In this document: piece after piece, positions 1 to 10,194 of the stretch
Position numbering within the stretch: position 1 is the first letter of the stretch
How the letters are laid out: every line of letters starts with the position of its first letter
DNA from: Thinopyrum elongatum
Lineage: Eukaryota; Streptophyta; Magnoliopsida; Poales; Poaceae
NCBI GenBank assembly: GCA_011799875.1
Contig: CM022298.1
Span: forward strand, 50,292,749 to 50,356,748
DNA: 64,000 nucleotides
Direction of reading: 5' to 3'
The notes under the pieces: generated by a model
Database searches by the model: none
Seen by the model: the letters and a program-made list of their open reading frames with translations, nothing else
What the model was told of the DNA's origin: nothing
Position numbers and translations under genes: made by a program

Positions 1-126
1 GACATTGATTGCAATCCGTCTTGTCCCATAATACTTGGTTGATCATTCCTACGTACCATACGTGCTATTATTGATATGAAAGAATGTGCTATAAGATTTC
101 AATTTCCATTAAAGAAAGGTATGTAA
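1..126 (+). pseudogene. 3' end of a gypsy gag-protease frame (copy G1)
   Basis: The first 126 bases read as the C-terminal tail of a retropepsin-like protease. A C-P-I-I-L-G motif is followed by an A-I-I-D-M-K-E stretch and a normal stop (TAA, 124-126). The same tail occurs on the minus strand at 42016-42090. An in-frame TGA at 40-42 sits where these proteases carry the arginine of the L-G-R motif, so this copy is dead. The catalytic D-x-G-A part lies outside the window. It is followed by more than 1.3 kb of non-coding internal DNA, as in related copies here. Confidence 0.65.
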
Positions 127-1512
127 CACTTCCCTATAAAGAGAATCAAGCCATCATATGAATCTAGTATGAGGGTCCCCTGTGGAGTTAACATTAAGTA
201 TGAGAACACTTGAAATATTACATTACACCTAGCTAGGGTCGTAAAACAATAGCGCTTGTTGGGGGGCAACCCAATAGTTATCTTTATTTTTTCTTTTTCT
301 TTTCTGTTTTTGAGTGTTACCATAGTTATGCTACTGTTATGGTTGTGATTTTGTGCTTTAATTAGTGTTTGTGCCAAGGAAAGCCTTTGGGATGATTTGG
401 TTGATAGTTGATTCGATTATGTGAAAAAATAGAAAATTTTGCGCTCAGTCCAGAAACATCTAAACATTACTAGAATGTGTTTTTGATCTTAATGATTTAC
501 ACATGACTAATATATAAATTTCCCATGTTGACCTAATTTTTTAGAATTTTTAGAGTTACAGAAGTATAGTCATTCTTCAGATTACTATAGACTATTCTGT
601 TTTAGACAGACTTTGCTTTCGTTGCATAGTTTGCTTGTTTTGATGAATCTATGGATTGTATCGGGGGGGTATAAGTCATGGAGAAGTTGGAATACAGTAG
701 GTATTATGCAATAATAAAATATGAATGGGTTCATAACAGTACCTAAAGTTTGTTATTTGGTTGTTATTCTAACGGATCTCACGAGGTTTCTATTGTGTTT
801 TATGTGCTGAAGTTTTCAAGTTTTAAGTAAGATCGTGATGGTTGAAGGAATAAGGAGTGGCCCAATGCACCCCAAGGTAATATTCAAGGAGACCCAAGCA
901 TCTAAGCTTGGGGATGCCCCGCAAGGCATCCCCTCTTTTGTCTACCAACCATTGGTAAATTTTGGAGTTATACTTATAGTCATCACATGATATGAGTTTT
1001 GCTTGGAGCGTTGTGTATTATAGTGGTCTTTTCTTTGTTGGATTTTTAGTTTGCCACAATCATTGTTGCGGGACACACCTTTTTTAGAGGGACACACATT
1101 TATTCGTGATTTGTTAGAATACTCTTTGTGCTTCACTTATATCTTTTGAGCTAGGCAGTTGCTCAAGTGCTTCGCTTATATCCTTTAGAGCACGGCGGTT
1201 GTTATATTTTAAATAAATATTTGCACTCTCATACTTCACTTATATCACTATGAGAGTTTGACAATTGTAATGGCAATATGAATGGGTTATGAAATTGCTC
1301 CTAATATGATAGGTATTCAAGTAGCATATAATACAAACTTTCATGTAGATCACTGAATATGATAAGTTTGATTCCTTACAATAGTTTTGTCATATTAAGA
1401 TGGTAATATGTGGGAGATACTACTGAATGATTGTGGTTTAGTAAGAATATTGGTGGTAAGTTTTGTGATTATCAAAGCATGCACGTATGGTCTCTAGTTA
1501 AGCTAAGAAGTT
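127..1512 (+). mobile_element. Non-coding 3' internal region of gypsy copy G1, left part
   Basis: No gene is visible. The sequence is AT-rich. It matches, in inverse orientation, 40864-42015 and 63530-63923 of the other gypsy copies. It holds an AAGCTTGGGGATGCCCC block near 902 and several degenerate copies of a motif read on the other strand as AAGTGAAGCA, between about 1130 and 1260. The region stops at 1512 where the composite CACTA is inserted and resumes at 34736. Confidence 0.7.
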
Positions 1513-1715
1513 CACTACTAGGGAATCGGGCTATTGTCCCGGTTCTGCAACCGGCACTAAAGGGTGGGGACTAAAGGTCCCCCCCCCCCCCTTTAGTCCC
1601 GGTTCAACACGAACCGGGACCAAAGGCCCACCACGTGGCATGAGCCCGCGCCGGGGGCTGGGAGACCTTTAGTCCCGGTTGGTAACACCAACCGGGACTA
1701 AAAGGTTTAGGGGTT
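1513..1715 (+). repeat. Left terminal inverted repeat and subterminal array of CACTA-A
   Basis: The 13-bp terminus is followed by inverted and direct copies of GGGACTAAAGG and CCTTTAGTCCCGGTT, including two hairpin pairs around AACACGAACC and AACACCAACC. Such arrays bind the accessory transposon protein in this superfamily. A run of 14 C lies near 1580. Confidence 0.85.
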
Positions 1716-1956
1716 TAAGATTTATTTTTCATTTTAGTTTTGTGTTTTGCATTTAATTCTTTTTCATTTCAAAAATATTTTACGCTACTACATATTGTAC
1801 ACGTTATGCATCTATATAAATAGAATTTCTCGTAGAACCGATCATATATATATCATCGAATTTCTCGCAAGGCCATTCACATACATATATATACAATTTG
1901 GTATATACTATTTCTCCTACAATTTGTAGATCATTACATGGAGGCATTAGGTCGAT

Positions 1957-4900
1957 CTAGCTAGGTACGGTGTAATGGTATTCTCCTTTGGGATCTATGA
2001 CCTGGTCGAGCGAAAATCCCGCTATTTCCTCTTGAATCGCTCGTACGCGATTCTCTGGTAGGAGCTTATCCCGCATGTCCCTCATCTTTAAAGAAGCAGA
2101 TCAATATGCATGTATTAGTTGTGTGTGTGTGTATATTAGATAATGATGTAAAAATTGTGAATAGTGGTCTAGCAAACGTACCCATCGGTTTCTATCATCT
2201 TTGCTCCTTTCGGACGCCATCATGCGAATGTTCTCGCAAATTTAGTATGCACATAAATTAGTCCCCGGCGCCTGCTTCAGGGCCTTTACGAGAATAGAAT
2301 TCAATCAGATAATAATTAATCAAGCATGATAATGGTATTGAAACAAGAATTTAAGAGATTTAGCTAGCTAGTACTACTTAATTAATTACCTTGGGTCGCA
2401 CCCATGTCAGCTGTTGTTTCCATTGGCCTTTAACCTTTTTGATGAACTTTTCCCAAGCCCTGCCCACCGGCAAAGAAAATGAATAAAGGAGTTTTTAATT
2501 AGTTGATATCAGGAAACGAACTAAAGAGGCCGACATAGTGCGATAATGAGTGAAATTACCTGTCGACCATCCCCCTCACGATTGAGTATTCATTAGCATC
2601 TTTAAGTAGTGAGTCCAGTACTTGAACTTTTCCCTTGTCAACTTCAATGATTAACAAGATCCAGTGGAAACTGCATGCGCACACATTTGTATAATTAAGC
2701 GGGCATGTTCATAACTCATCATCTACACTTATTAACATCTAGTAAGCAAAAACATAATTTGTAGTATAAGACAGTGTCACTCACCCGAAGTTGTAAGGAA
2801 GTAGTATTTCTGGTTGGGTATTTAGTCGCACCAAGAACTCTAGCAAGGTTTTCTCTGTGTATGGTCGATCATATTCACGTGACCATGTCTCTTCATTAAT
2901 GGTATTTGGGTCAATGAACCCAATGCCATAGCGTCCAGCTTTTTTCATTTCGTAGATCTTCATTCTGCATAATACCACAGAAAAGAATATAGTGAGGATA
3001 ATTACAGTTAATGAACGAGCACTATAGCTAGCTAGAGACTTAACATACAGAAAGAAATCACTTACAGACAATAGCAACTAACGATAGATTTGTCGAGTGC
3101 GTCTTGATTGAATAAGTGAAACAGTTCTTGAAACTCAACCCACAAAGCTTTTTCATGGAAGTAATGGTCTAATTTGACTTGCACCATGAGGGACTCTTTA
3201 TCTGTAGTCTTGGCTTCTCTCATGTACCATTGATGCAATTCATACATTCTCGTTGATAGAGGCTTGATCTCCTCAGGCTTGACCATAGGTTCGCCGCGGG
3301 CATATTTCCGTTTTAGTTCCTCCTCTTTAAACATTTCCATGGGCTCGATGCCTAGGAGTTGTTCTACAGTGACACCGGCCTCTTCAGCCTGCCTTCTATG
3401 ATCATCAGTTATTACCAGCTGATCGGCGCCGGTACTCACAGGTGTTGGTACAATGAGCGGGGGGATCGATTGCACCGCCTGTTCTCCCAGCTGGGGAACA
3501 GTTTTCCCGGTTTTTTTTGGCAGCTGCTTGGCTCGAGCTCGAGCTCGATTAATTTTTTTGTGCTTCATATGACTTCTTGATTTGGCGCTCATAGTCTGAG
3601 TCAATATGCTTGGGAGCTGGTGGTTGAGCCATACGAAGAAAGTGGTCAATGACATGCTCAGGTACTTTCTCCTCTGGTGGTGGGGGCGGTTTCGGTCCAA
3701 AATGGGCCTTCACATGGGCTTGCACTTCGATCTCATTTTCCTCATCAGTCAGGTGGTAAGGCAACCTCGGAAGAGGCTTGAGGCTTGGACCAAATCTGTA
3801 TTTCTTGCCTCCTATTGTACCGCTAGCCGCCGTAGCTACGGCGCCTCTCTTCCGCTGTTGCTTAGGCGGCGGAGCCCGCTGAGGTGGCAGAGACGGCTGA
3901 CTCGGTGCCTGACTTGGAGGAGGAGTCGGCTGACGTGGTGCCAGACTTGGAGGAGGAGGAGTGGGCTGACACAGTGGCGGACTTGGAGGAGGAGGAGTGG
4001 GCTGACGTGGTGGCGGACTTGGAGGAGGAGGAGTCTGCTGACATGGTGGCGGATTTGGAGGAGCGGGAGTCTGCTGAGGCGGCGGCGGACTTGGAGGAGG
4101 AGCCGGCTGACGTGGTGTCGGTGGCCTTGGAAAGACGATGCAATCCTTTCTCCATAGAATGATACGATGTACGGCCTCTCCCAGTGTGCGCTCGTCGTCA
4201 CCTCCAGGAATGTCAAGCTCTAGCCCCGAATATTGTGCCACCACTTCATCAACCCCGACACGAGCATAGCCAGCTGGAATCGGATTGCAATGGAAGGTTG
4301 CTTCAGAGGGATTTGTATAAGCAACACTGCCCGCCACCTTCATGGATATGTTCTTCATTTTAAAGTGTAGCTCACAAGTGGTCGTATCTATGATATCATC
4401 CACAGGGTATCTATCCAGCAGTGCATCATCGCCCGGGGCGGAACCCACGCTGCTTCTCAGCATGGATGGGACGGTGCTATCCAATGCTGGATCCGCTAGC
4501 TGCTACCGCTACTGAGACCCCCTTTCCTGGCTAAGTGAGTCGATCTGCTGCTGCTGTCGCTGGAAAGCGAGTGCCAACTCCGCGTGCTTTGATTTTACGA
4601 TGCGAAGGCGGTCTGCTTCCTGCTTCCTCTCCTCCTCCTCCAGCTTCCTCTTCTGCTCCTCCTGCTGCTTCTTTCTCGCACGGCTTCTGTAGTCGGTGTT
4701 CCAGTCCGCAAACCCCTCAAACCACGGAACAACGCCTTTGCCTCGTGTTCTTCCCGGGTGTGCAGGATTCTTCAGGGTGCACGTAAGCTCATCGTTCTCT
4801 CTGTTGGTCTTGAACACCCCCATTCGAGCCTCTTCTATTGCAACAAGTAAACGCACATCGGCTCCTTTAAGACTTGCCCGCTCCAAAACCTCGCCTGTCT

Positions 4901-5898
4901 TTGGGTCCAACATCCTCCCATGCGCATAGAACCAAGTCCTCGACCTGGGGGGCCAGCTCAATGTAACTGGAGTGACCCCTACATCCATCATCTCTTGCTC
5001 AGCGAGATCCCACTTAGGCCGGGCCACCTCATAGCCAACTGGCCCCAGCTTATGGTGCCACTCCTTTTTCGCGGCATTAATCTTGTTTATTCTCGACCAT
5101 TCCTGAGCTACTTCCGGTTCCTTGAATTTCACGAAAGCATCCCAATGAGCTCTTGCCTTCTCCAGTGTTCCCTTGAATTCTGGAGTCTTCTTTCCTGCAT
5201 TGACGTACGTGGCCCATATACTTTTCTTGTGGTTGTTGAATGCTATCGCCATCTTCCTAAGAGCAGTGTTCTTGACTTTCTTCACATCTACTTCTGTGAA
5301 ATGATCTGGTAGGGTGAAATGTGACATGAGAGATTCCCAAAGCCGATCTTTTGCTCTTTGGTCAAAAAAAGTAACATCTGGAAGTTCCTTTGCTTGCTTT
5401 TCCATTCTTGAATGGAGATCGGGATTTGGTCCCTGATAATAACTCCGCATTGACGAATGAACTTGTTCGCATTCTTCTTAGGTTCACGTGGTTTGCCATT
5501 AGGTTTGATGGCATTGATGTTGTACTTTACGCCATCCTTCAACTTTTTGGCCGGGCCTCGAACTGTCCTGCTGCTTGTAGAAGATTTGCTCAATCCGGAG
5601 GGCTAAAAGAAGAAAGATCGATTCGTTAATATATATACAAATCAATTAAAACATGTGATGATCACCAGATGCCTGCTTATATAAATATACCTCTCCGGTC
5701 TTTGTTGTTTCAAGAACAACATTTCCTTCGTCATCGAAGGTCTGGACTTTCATCTATTCATTCGTCTTCATCAAATATCATACCCTCACCGGTAGGGTTC
5801 AGATATTGCGAGCCATCATCTTCTTCATTCCCATCTAGGCTCGGGGAGCGTGTGATGTCGAACAGGGCCTCTTCTCCTTCTCTGCCGGTATTGTCCAT
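1957..5898 (-). pseudogene. Second CACTA gene: Transposase_24 / proline-rich / DUF8039-like / Ulp1-type C48 peptidase protein
   Basis: By splice signals I place seven exons: 5898-5691, 5602-3066, 2964-2785, 2670-2560, 2459-2390, 2283-2182 and 2085-1957. Exon 2 encodes a domain resembling Transposase_24 (PF03004; about 5500-4700), a charged coiled coil, a segment like DUF8039 and a long proline-rich repeat (about 3870-4130). Exons 2-6 encode an Ulp1-like fold, with F-H-W (catalytic His) and V-L-D (Asp) in exon 4 and the Gln and Cys block in exon 6. Damage: a frame change near 5765, another near 5385-5405, TAG codons at 4509-4511 and 4503-4505, a frame change near 3550-3600, and a TAA just after the putative catalytic Cys in exon 6. 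Genes of this type accompany TNP2 genes in grass CACTAs; the exact role is not known to me. Confidence 0.75.
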
Positions 5899-6106
5899 AG
5901 CTTTTATTTAACTAATCCACAAGAAAGATAAAACAATTTAGTATTCAAATTAGAATGCATGCATGCAATCAATAAGGAAAAACTGAATCATAGTAGATAA
6001 TATGCATCTCGAATAATCCAGATAATTGATATGCATCATCGAATATAATCTCAAATACATTGTCTCGAATATTATCGAATAATTATAATCTCGAATACAG
6101 CACTAC

Positions 6107-6535
6107 CTAATACAGATCGAATACTATCGAATAATCTAGTCCACTCGCGGTGGACACCCAAAGAGAAGGAACCATCACAGGATCATAGCTCGGGTGAGAT
6201 CCCTGAAGAACCTGCCAGGTATTGGAGAACCTGACGTCCAACACAACCATGTAGAGACGGACGTGCTCGTCCTCCTCCCTGACACAGTGACGTACCACCT
6301 CCGCGGGGGACGCCAGCCTCCGCACTGAATGTGGCCCACGTGCCCGCCACCAAAGAAGCTCCGGGTCGACGACGGGACCCGGGTTCCTCACCAAGATGCG
6401 CGCCCCCGAAGGTAGCACCTCCCAGTGCCAGCCCGGCGGAGCCCAGTCCCAGACATGGCACCTCTGAAGCAGGACGTCGTCGTGAACGGGTCGACGACGA
6501 GGATGCGGGCCGTGCATCGTTGACGTCGAGAACAA
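6107..6535 (-). CDS. Hypothetical protein carried by CACTA-A
   Basis: This is an open frame of 142 codons, GC-rich while the DNA to its left is AT-rich. It holds a W-D-W-A-P-P-G-W-H-W block, then G-A-R-I-L-V-R-N-P-G-P, then a C-terminal S-N-T-W-Q-V-L stretch. I have the impression of similar short proteins in other Triticeae transposons but cannot name a family or function. It lies between the second CACTA gene and the SNF2 fold-back, on the same strand as both CACTA genes, and may be an exon of a longer unit or a captured fragment. Confidence 0.4.
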   Translation of the reverse strand: MFSTSTMHGPHPRRRPVHDDVLLQRCHVWDWAPPGWHWEVLPSGARILVRNPGPVVDPELLWWRARGPHSVRRLASPAEVVRHCVREEDEHVRLYMVVLDVRFSNTWQVLQGSHPSYDPVMVPSLWVSTASGLDYSIVFDLY

Positions 6536-6632
6536 ATTCTATGCAAATATAACATTTTTTAAATGTTTGGATTGTGATTTCTTAATATACGAAGAAAACC
6601 TTTAGTCCCTTGCTAGGAACAAAATTCAGAAT

Positions 6633-7180
6633 CATAACGGATTCTCTTAACCTTTAAGGGATTTAACAAAATGGCGCCATTCTGGATGTGCAGAAAATGG
6701 TCCATATTTTTCCTGATCTCATCTACCCTTCTATATGTCACATTGTCTAGTGTCAAAGGATTCAAGAAAACCTTGGCTTCATCATTAGCCGGAAGTAACA
6801 GGCGCATGATGGTACGAAGCTCTCCAAATTGTTTTGGAACAGAGTCCCGGATAGGATAATTAGCTTTTTGGTATGAAGTTCAGCAAGAGCCTTCCGAATA
6901 TCGCTATTTGGAAGGCCTTTGCTGAAATTCGTACCAAAAAGCGAGTTATCCTATCAGGAACTCCATTCCAAAACAACTTTGGAGAGCTTCGTACCATCAT
7001 GCACCTGTTACTTCCGGCTAATGATGAAGCCATGGATTTCTTCAATACTTTGACACACAACGTGACATATAGAAGAATATATATATAGATGAGATCAGAA
7101 AAAAATGGATCAACCTGTGCACATCCATAATGGGGGCATTCTTGATAAATCGCTTATTAAAGGACTAAGAGAATCTATTG
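6633..7180. repeat. Long fold-back derived from an SNF2-type helicase gene fragment
   Basis: Two arms of about 260-270 bp (6633-6895 and 6910-7180) are inverse copies with scattered mismatches, separated by a 14-nt loop (6896-6909). The right arm on the plus strand encodes a stretch with R-V-I-L-S-G-T-P-F-Q-N-N, helicase motif III of the SNF2 family. The left arm on the minus strand extends further downstream into the same protein. The W-K-x-F spacing before the motif and the V-D-E-I-R and I-L stretch after it resemble the plant CLSY/DRD1 branch; that is my inference. Neither arm is a functional gene. If transcribed, the RNA would form a near-continuous duplex. Confidence 0.75.
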
Positions 7181-8049
7181 TACTATACATACATATACTA
7201 ATTAATTGCAAATACATAACAAACTTTTGCAAATACAACATTAAAATATGCAACTTTTGCAAATACTAATTGCTATACATTGGATCAAATGTCAAAATTC
7301 TAGTTACATTGGATGTCAAAATTCAAACTTCCTCTCAAATGTACCTCTATGTCATTCTTGCATCTATGTAAAAATTCAAACTTTGACATATGATCAAATG
7401 TTGCATATTTGATCATATTTCACTAGATCAAACTTTGACATATGATCAAACTTTGACATATGTCAAAATTCTTGCATCTAGTTACATTGGATCAAATGTT
7501 GCATCGTGAAATATGCAACATTCAAACTTTTTTCAGTATACATCTAATCATCTAGTGAAAAAAATGTCAAAATTCATCTAATTAAAATTTATATATCTAA
7601 CATTTCTATAACTAAAAGTATAAAAAAACTAAAAAAACATTCATCTAACATTTATATATCTAATTCATCTAACATTTCTATAACTAAAAGTATAAAAAAC
7701 TTAAAAATAGAAAAAAAGAAAAAAAGAAAATGTGTGTGTGTGCGTGTGTGTGTTCATGCATGTGTGTGTGCGGGCTCGATCGATGGGAGGGCGGCCATGG
7801 CGGCAGGGGCTCACAGCGGGGTGACGGCCGGCGAGGCGAGGCGAGTCGTCGGCGACGGCGACGGCGCGCGAGCTCGAGGAGGGGGCGGCGCGCGACAGGG
7901 GCGGCGACTGGGGGCGGCGCGTCGAGGTTGGCGATAGCGTGGGCGGCGACGGCGTCGGGGCAGGCGGCGATCTCCTCTGTTCGTAGTGGTCGAAGAGACG
8001 AGAAGCAGAGGGAAACTGAAAGAATTTCAAGTGGTGTATATATATGCGG
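7181..8049. other. AT-rich spacer, GT microsatellite and GC-rich stretch inside CACTA-A
   Basis: No gene is supported. 7195-7690 is AT-rich with short direct and inverted repeats of GATCAAACTTTGACATAT. A GT-rich microsatellite lies at about 7733-7771. 7780-8030 is GC-rich, and its open frames overlap in several phases without recognisable motifs. Confidence 0.6.
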
Positions 8050-8210
8050 AGGCCTTTAGTCCCGATTGGAGCCACCAACCGGGACTAAAGGTCAATTTTG
8101 GCCAGGCCAAGCGGCGGGAAGCGACCACCTTTAGTCGCGGTTGGTGGCTCCAACCGGGACTAAAGGGGGGCCTTTAGTAGCGGTAGGAGCCACCAACCGT
8201 GACTAAAGGT
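8050..8210. repeat. Internal cluster of CACTA-type GGGACTAAAGG repeats
   Basis: Three inverted pairs of the type CCTTTAGTCCCG...GGAGCCACCAACC...GACTAAAGG occur. They match the subterminal arrays at 1530-1715 and 30225-30480 but lie inside the element, so they may mark an internal duplication or an old nested CACTA end. Confidence 0.7.
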
Positions 8211-8740
8211 GGAGCGCTGCCACAGCCGCGGGCATGAAGTTTAGTCCCACCTCGCCCAGCGATGGGCAGCCGCACTGGTTTATAAACCTAGCCGTGGCTG
8301 CTCCTTCGAGCTCCTCTCTAAAGCAGGCCTTCTGTGCCTACCTCACTTGTGCTGCCATGTGGGGCTACTGGACCTTGCGAGCCTGCATCCTGGCCCAACT
8401 ACAGGTTGGGTTTCTAGTCGTATGCAGGCCGTTGTGGCCCAGTAGGCGGGCTTTTTTTAAATTTACTTATTTTTCATTTTTTTTGTTTTTTGCTTTATTT
8501 AGAGTTTCTTTGTGAATCTTTTTTCTTTAGGTAAAAAAATTATAAACTTTCTGTTAGTGCCAGTAGTTTTCAACTTTGAATAGTTTAAATTTGAATTATT
8601 TGAAATTTGCGTGAATCACTAGTTTGTGAATAACTTTACTTTAAAAATAGATTTTTCAGTGATTCTTTTTTCTTCTATTTAATATTAGTGTGTTTTATCA
8701 TTATATTCAATTTGGTAATACTTAGGTTATTTAAAAAAAT
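8211..8740. other. Spacer with no recognised gene
   Basis: It starts with TTTAGTCCCACCTCGCCCAGCG, familiar in appearance from Triticeae CACTA interiors, and becomes T-rich after 8440. I see no supported coding sequence. Confidence 0.5.
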
Positions 8741-9996
8741 GAAATGCCTTTGTAACAGACGAGTTTTCGTCTGAAACCGTGATACTTCAAAAGAGATTGT
8801 CCATTTTGTACACGAAGTGCATCCAGTTTTTGCTATGTGGGTGAAATGATGATACCATGCCAACTTTCAACCTTTCTAGAGTTCATTTGTAGTGCTTTTC
8901 AATTTCAGGGTCATTTAGCTCAAAAAATTTAGTAAATGCATGAAAAATAGCAAATGAAGTCAGAAAGGGTTGAAAATTGATGACGTGGATTTGAATGGTG
9001 CATACTAAACGCACAAAAATTCTGGAGTTGAAATAAGTTTAAAAAATGAAATGCCTTTGTAATAGATGAGTTTTAGTCCAAAACCCTGATACTTCGAAAG
9101 AGATTGTCCATTTTGTACACGAAGTGCATCCTGTTTTTGTCGTAACCCTCTCAAATTTTTTGCACATGCTATGTGGGTGAAATGATGATACCATTCCAAC
9201 TTTCAAACTTTTCAGAGTTCATTTGTAGTGCTTTTCAATTTCATGGTGATTTAGCTCAAAAAAATCAGTAAATGCATGAAAAATAGCAAATGAAGTCAGA
9301 AAGGGTTGAAAATTGATGACGTGGATTTGAATGGTGCATACTGAATGCACAAAAAGTCTGGAGTTGAAATAAGTTTTAAAAAATGAAATGCCTTTGTAAC
9401 AGATGAGTTTTAGCCCAAAACCCTGATACTTCGAAAGAGATTGTCCATTTTGTACACGAAGTGCATCTTGTTTTTGTCGTAACACTCTCAACTTTTTTGC
9501 ACATGGTATGTTGGTCAAATGATGATACCATGCCAACTTTCAACCTTTCCAGAGTTCATTTGTAGTGCTTTTCAATTTCAGGGTCATTTAGCTCAAAAAA
9601 ATCAGTAAATGCATGAAAAATAGCAAATGAAGTCAGAAAGGGTTGAAAATTGATGACGTGGCTTTGAATGGTGCATACTGAACGCACAAAAAGTCTAGAG
9701 TTGAAATAAGTTTAAAAAAATGAAATGCCTTTGTAACAGATGAGTTTTCGTCTGAAACCCAGATACTTCGAAAGAGATTGTCCATTTTGTACACGAAGTG
9801 CATCCAGTTTTTGCCGTAACCCTCTCAACTTTTTTGCACATGCTATGTGGGTGAAATGATGATACCATGCCAACTTTCAACCTTTTCAGAGTTCATTTGT
9901 TGTGCGTTTCAATTTTAGGGTCATTTAGCTCAAAAAAATCAGTAAATGCATGAAAAATAGCAAATGAAGTCAGAAAGGGTTGAAAATTGATGACGT
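8741..9996. repeat. Tandem array, about 337-bp unit, 3.8 copies
   Basis: The marker GAAATGCCTTTGTAA starts copies at 8741, 9048, 9385 and 9722. The last two spacings are exactly 337 bp; the first is 307 bp because that copy lacks an internal piece. Copies are very similar, with point changes. The array lies just beyond the 3' end of the TNP2 gene and could be its 3' region or a spacer. The short minus-strand frames in each unit are repeat shadows. Confidence 0.9.
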
Positions 9997-10194
9997 TTGT
10001 CCGAAGCACAAAAGTACATGTTTCAAATGCCAAAACACATAAACACCCTAACTATTACAAAGATTCCCTATGGTTTGTCCAAAGTGGGACTTTCCAGATA
10101 TATATGTAAGTCCGGAAACTCACTAGAGAAGAAAGTGATGACAGTGAAGCCGGTCACATCCCAGAGTTGGATCTTTGGGTGTAAAACTTTTTCT

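Noticed and set aside
3836..4216. Arg-, Ser- and Glu-rich frames overlapping the proline-rich segment
   Set aside because: They are shadows of the Pro-codon repeats of the minus-strand gene, read in other frames or on the other strand.
6610..7090. A functional host SNF2 helicase gene
   Set aside because: Only one motif region is present, duplicated in inverse orientation, with stops and no other helicase motifs; it is a captured fragment.
8675..9880. Similar short minus-strand proteins repeated four times
   Set aside because: They are shadows of the 337-bp tandem array; they contain no domain and start at different points in each unit.
8741..9996. CRISPR-like repeat spacing
   Set aside because: Units are 337 bp and contiguous without spacers, and the genome is eukaryotic.
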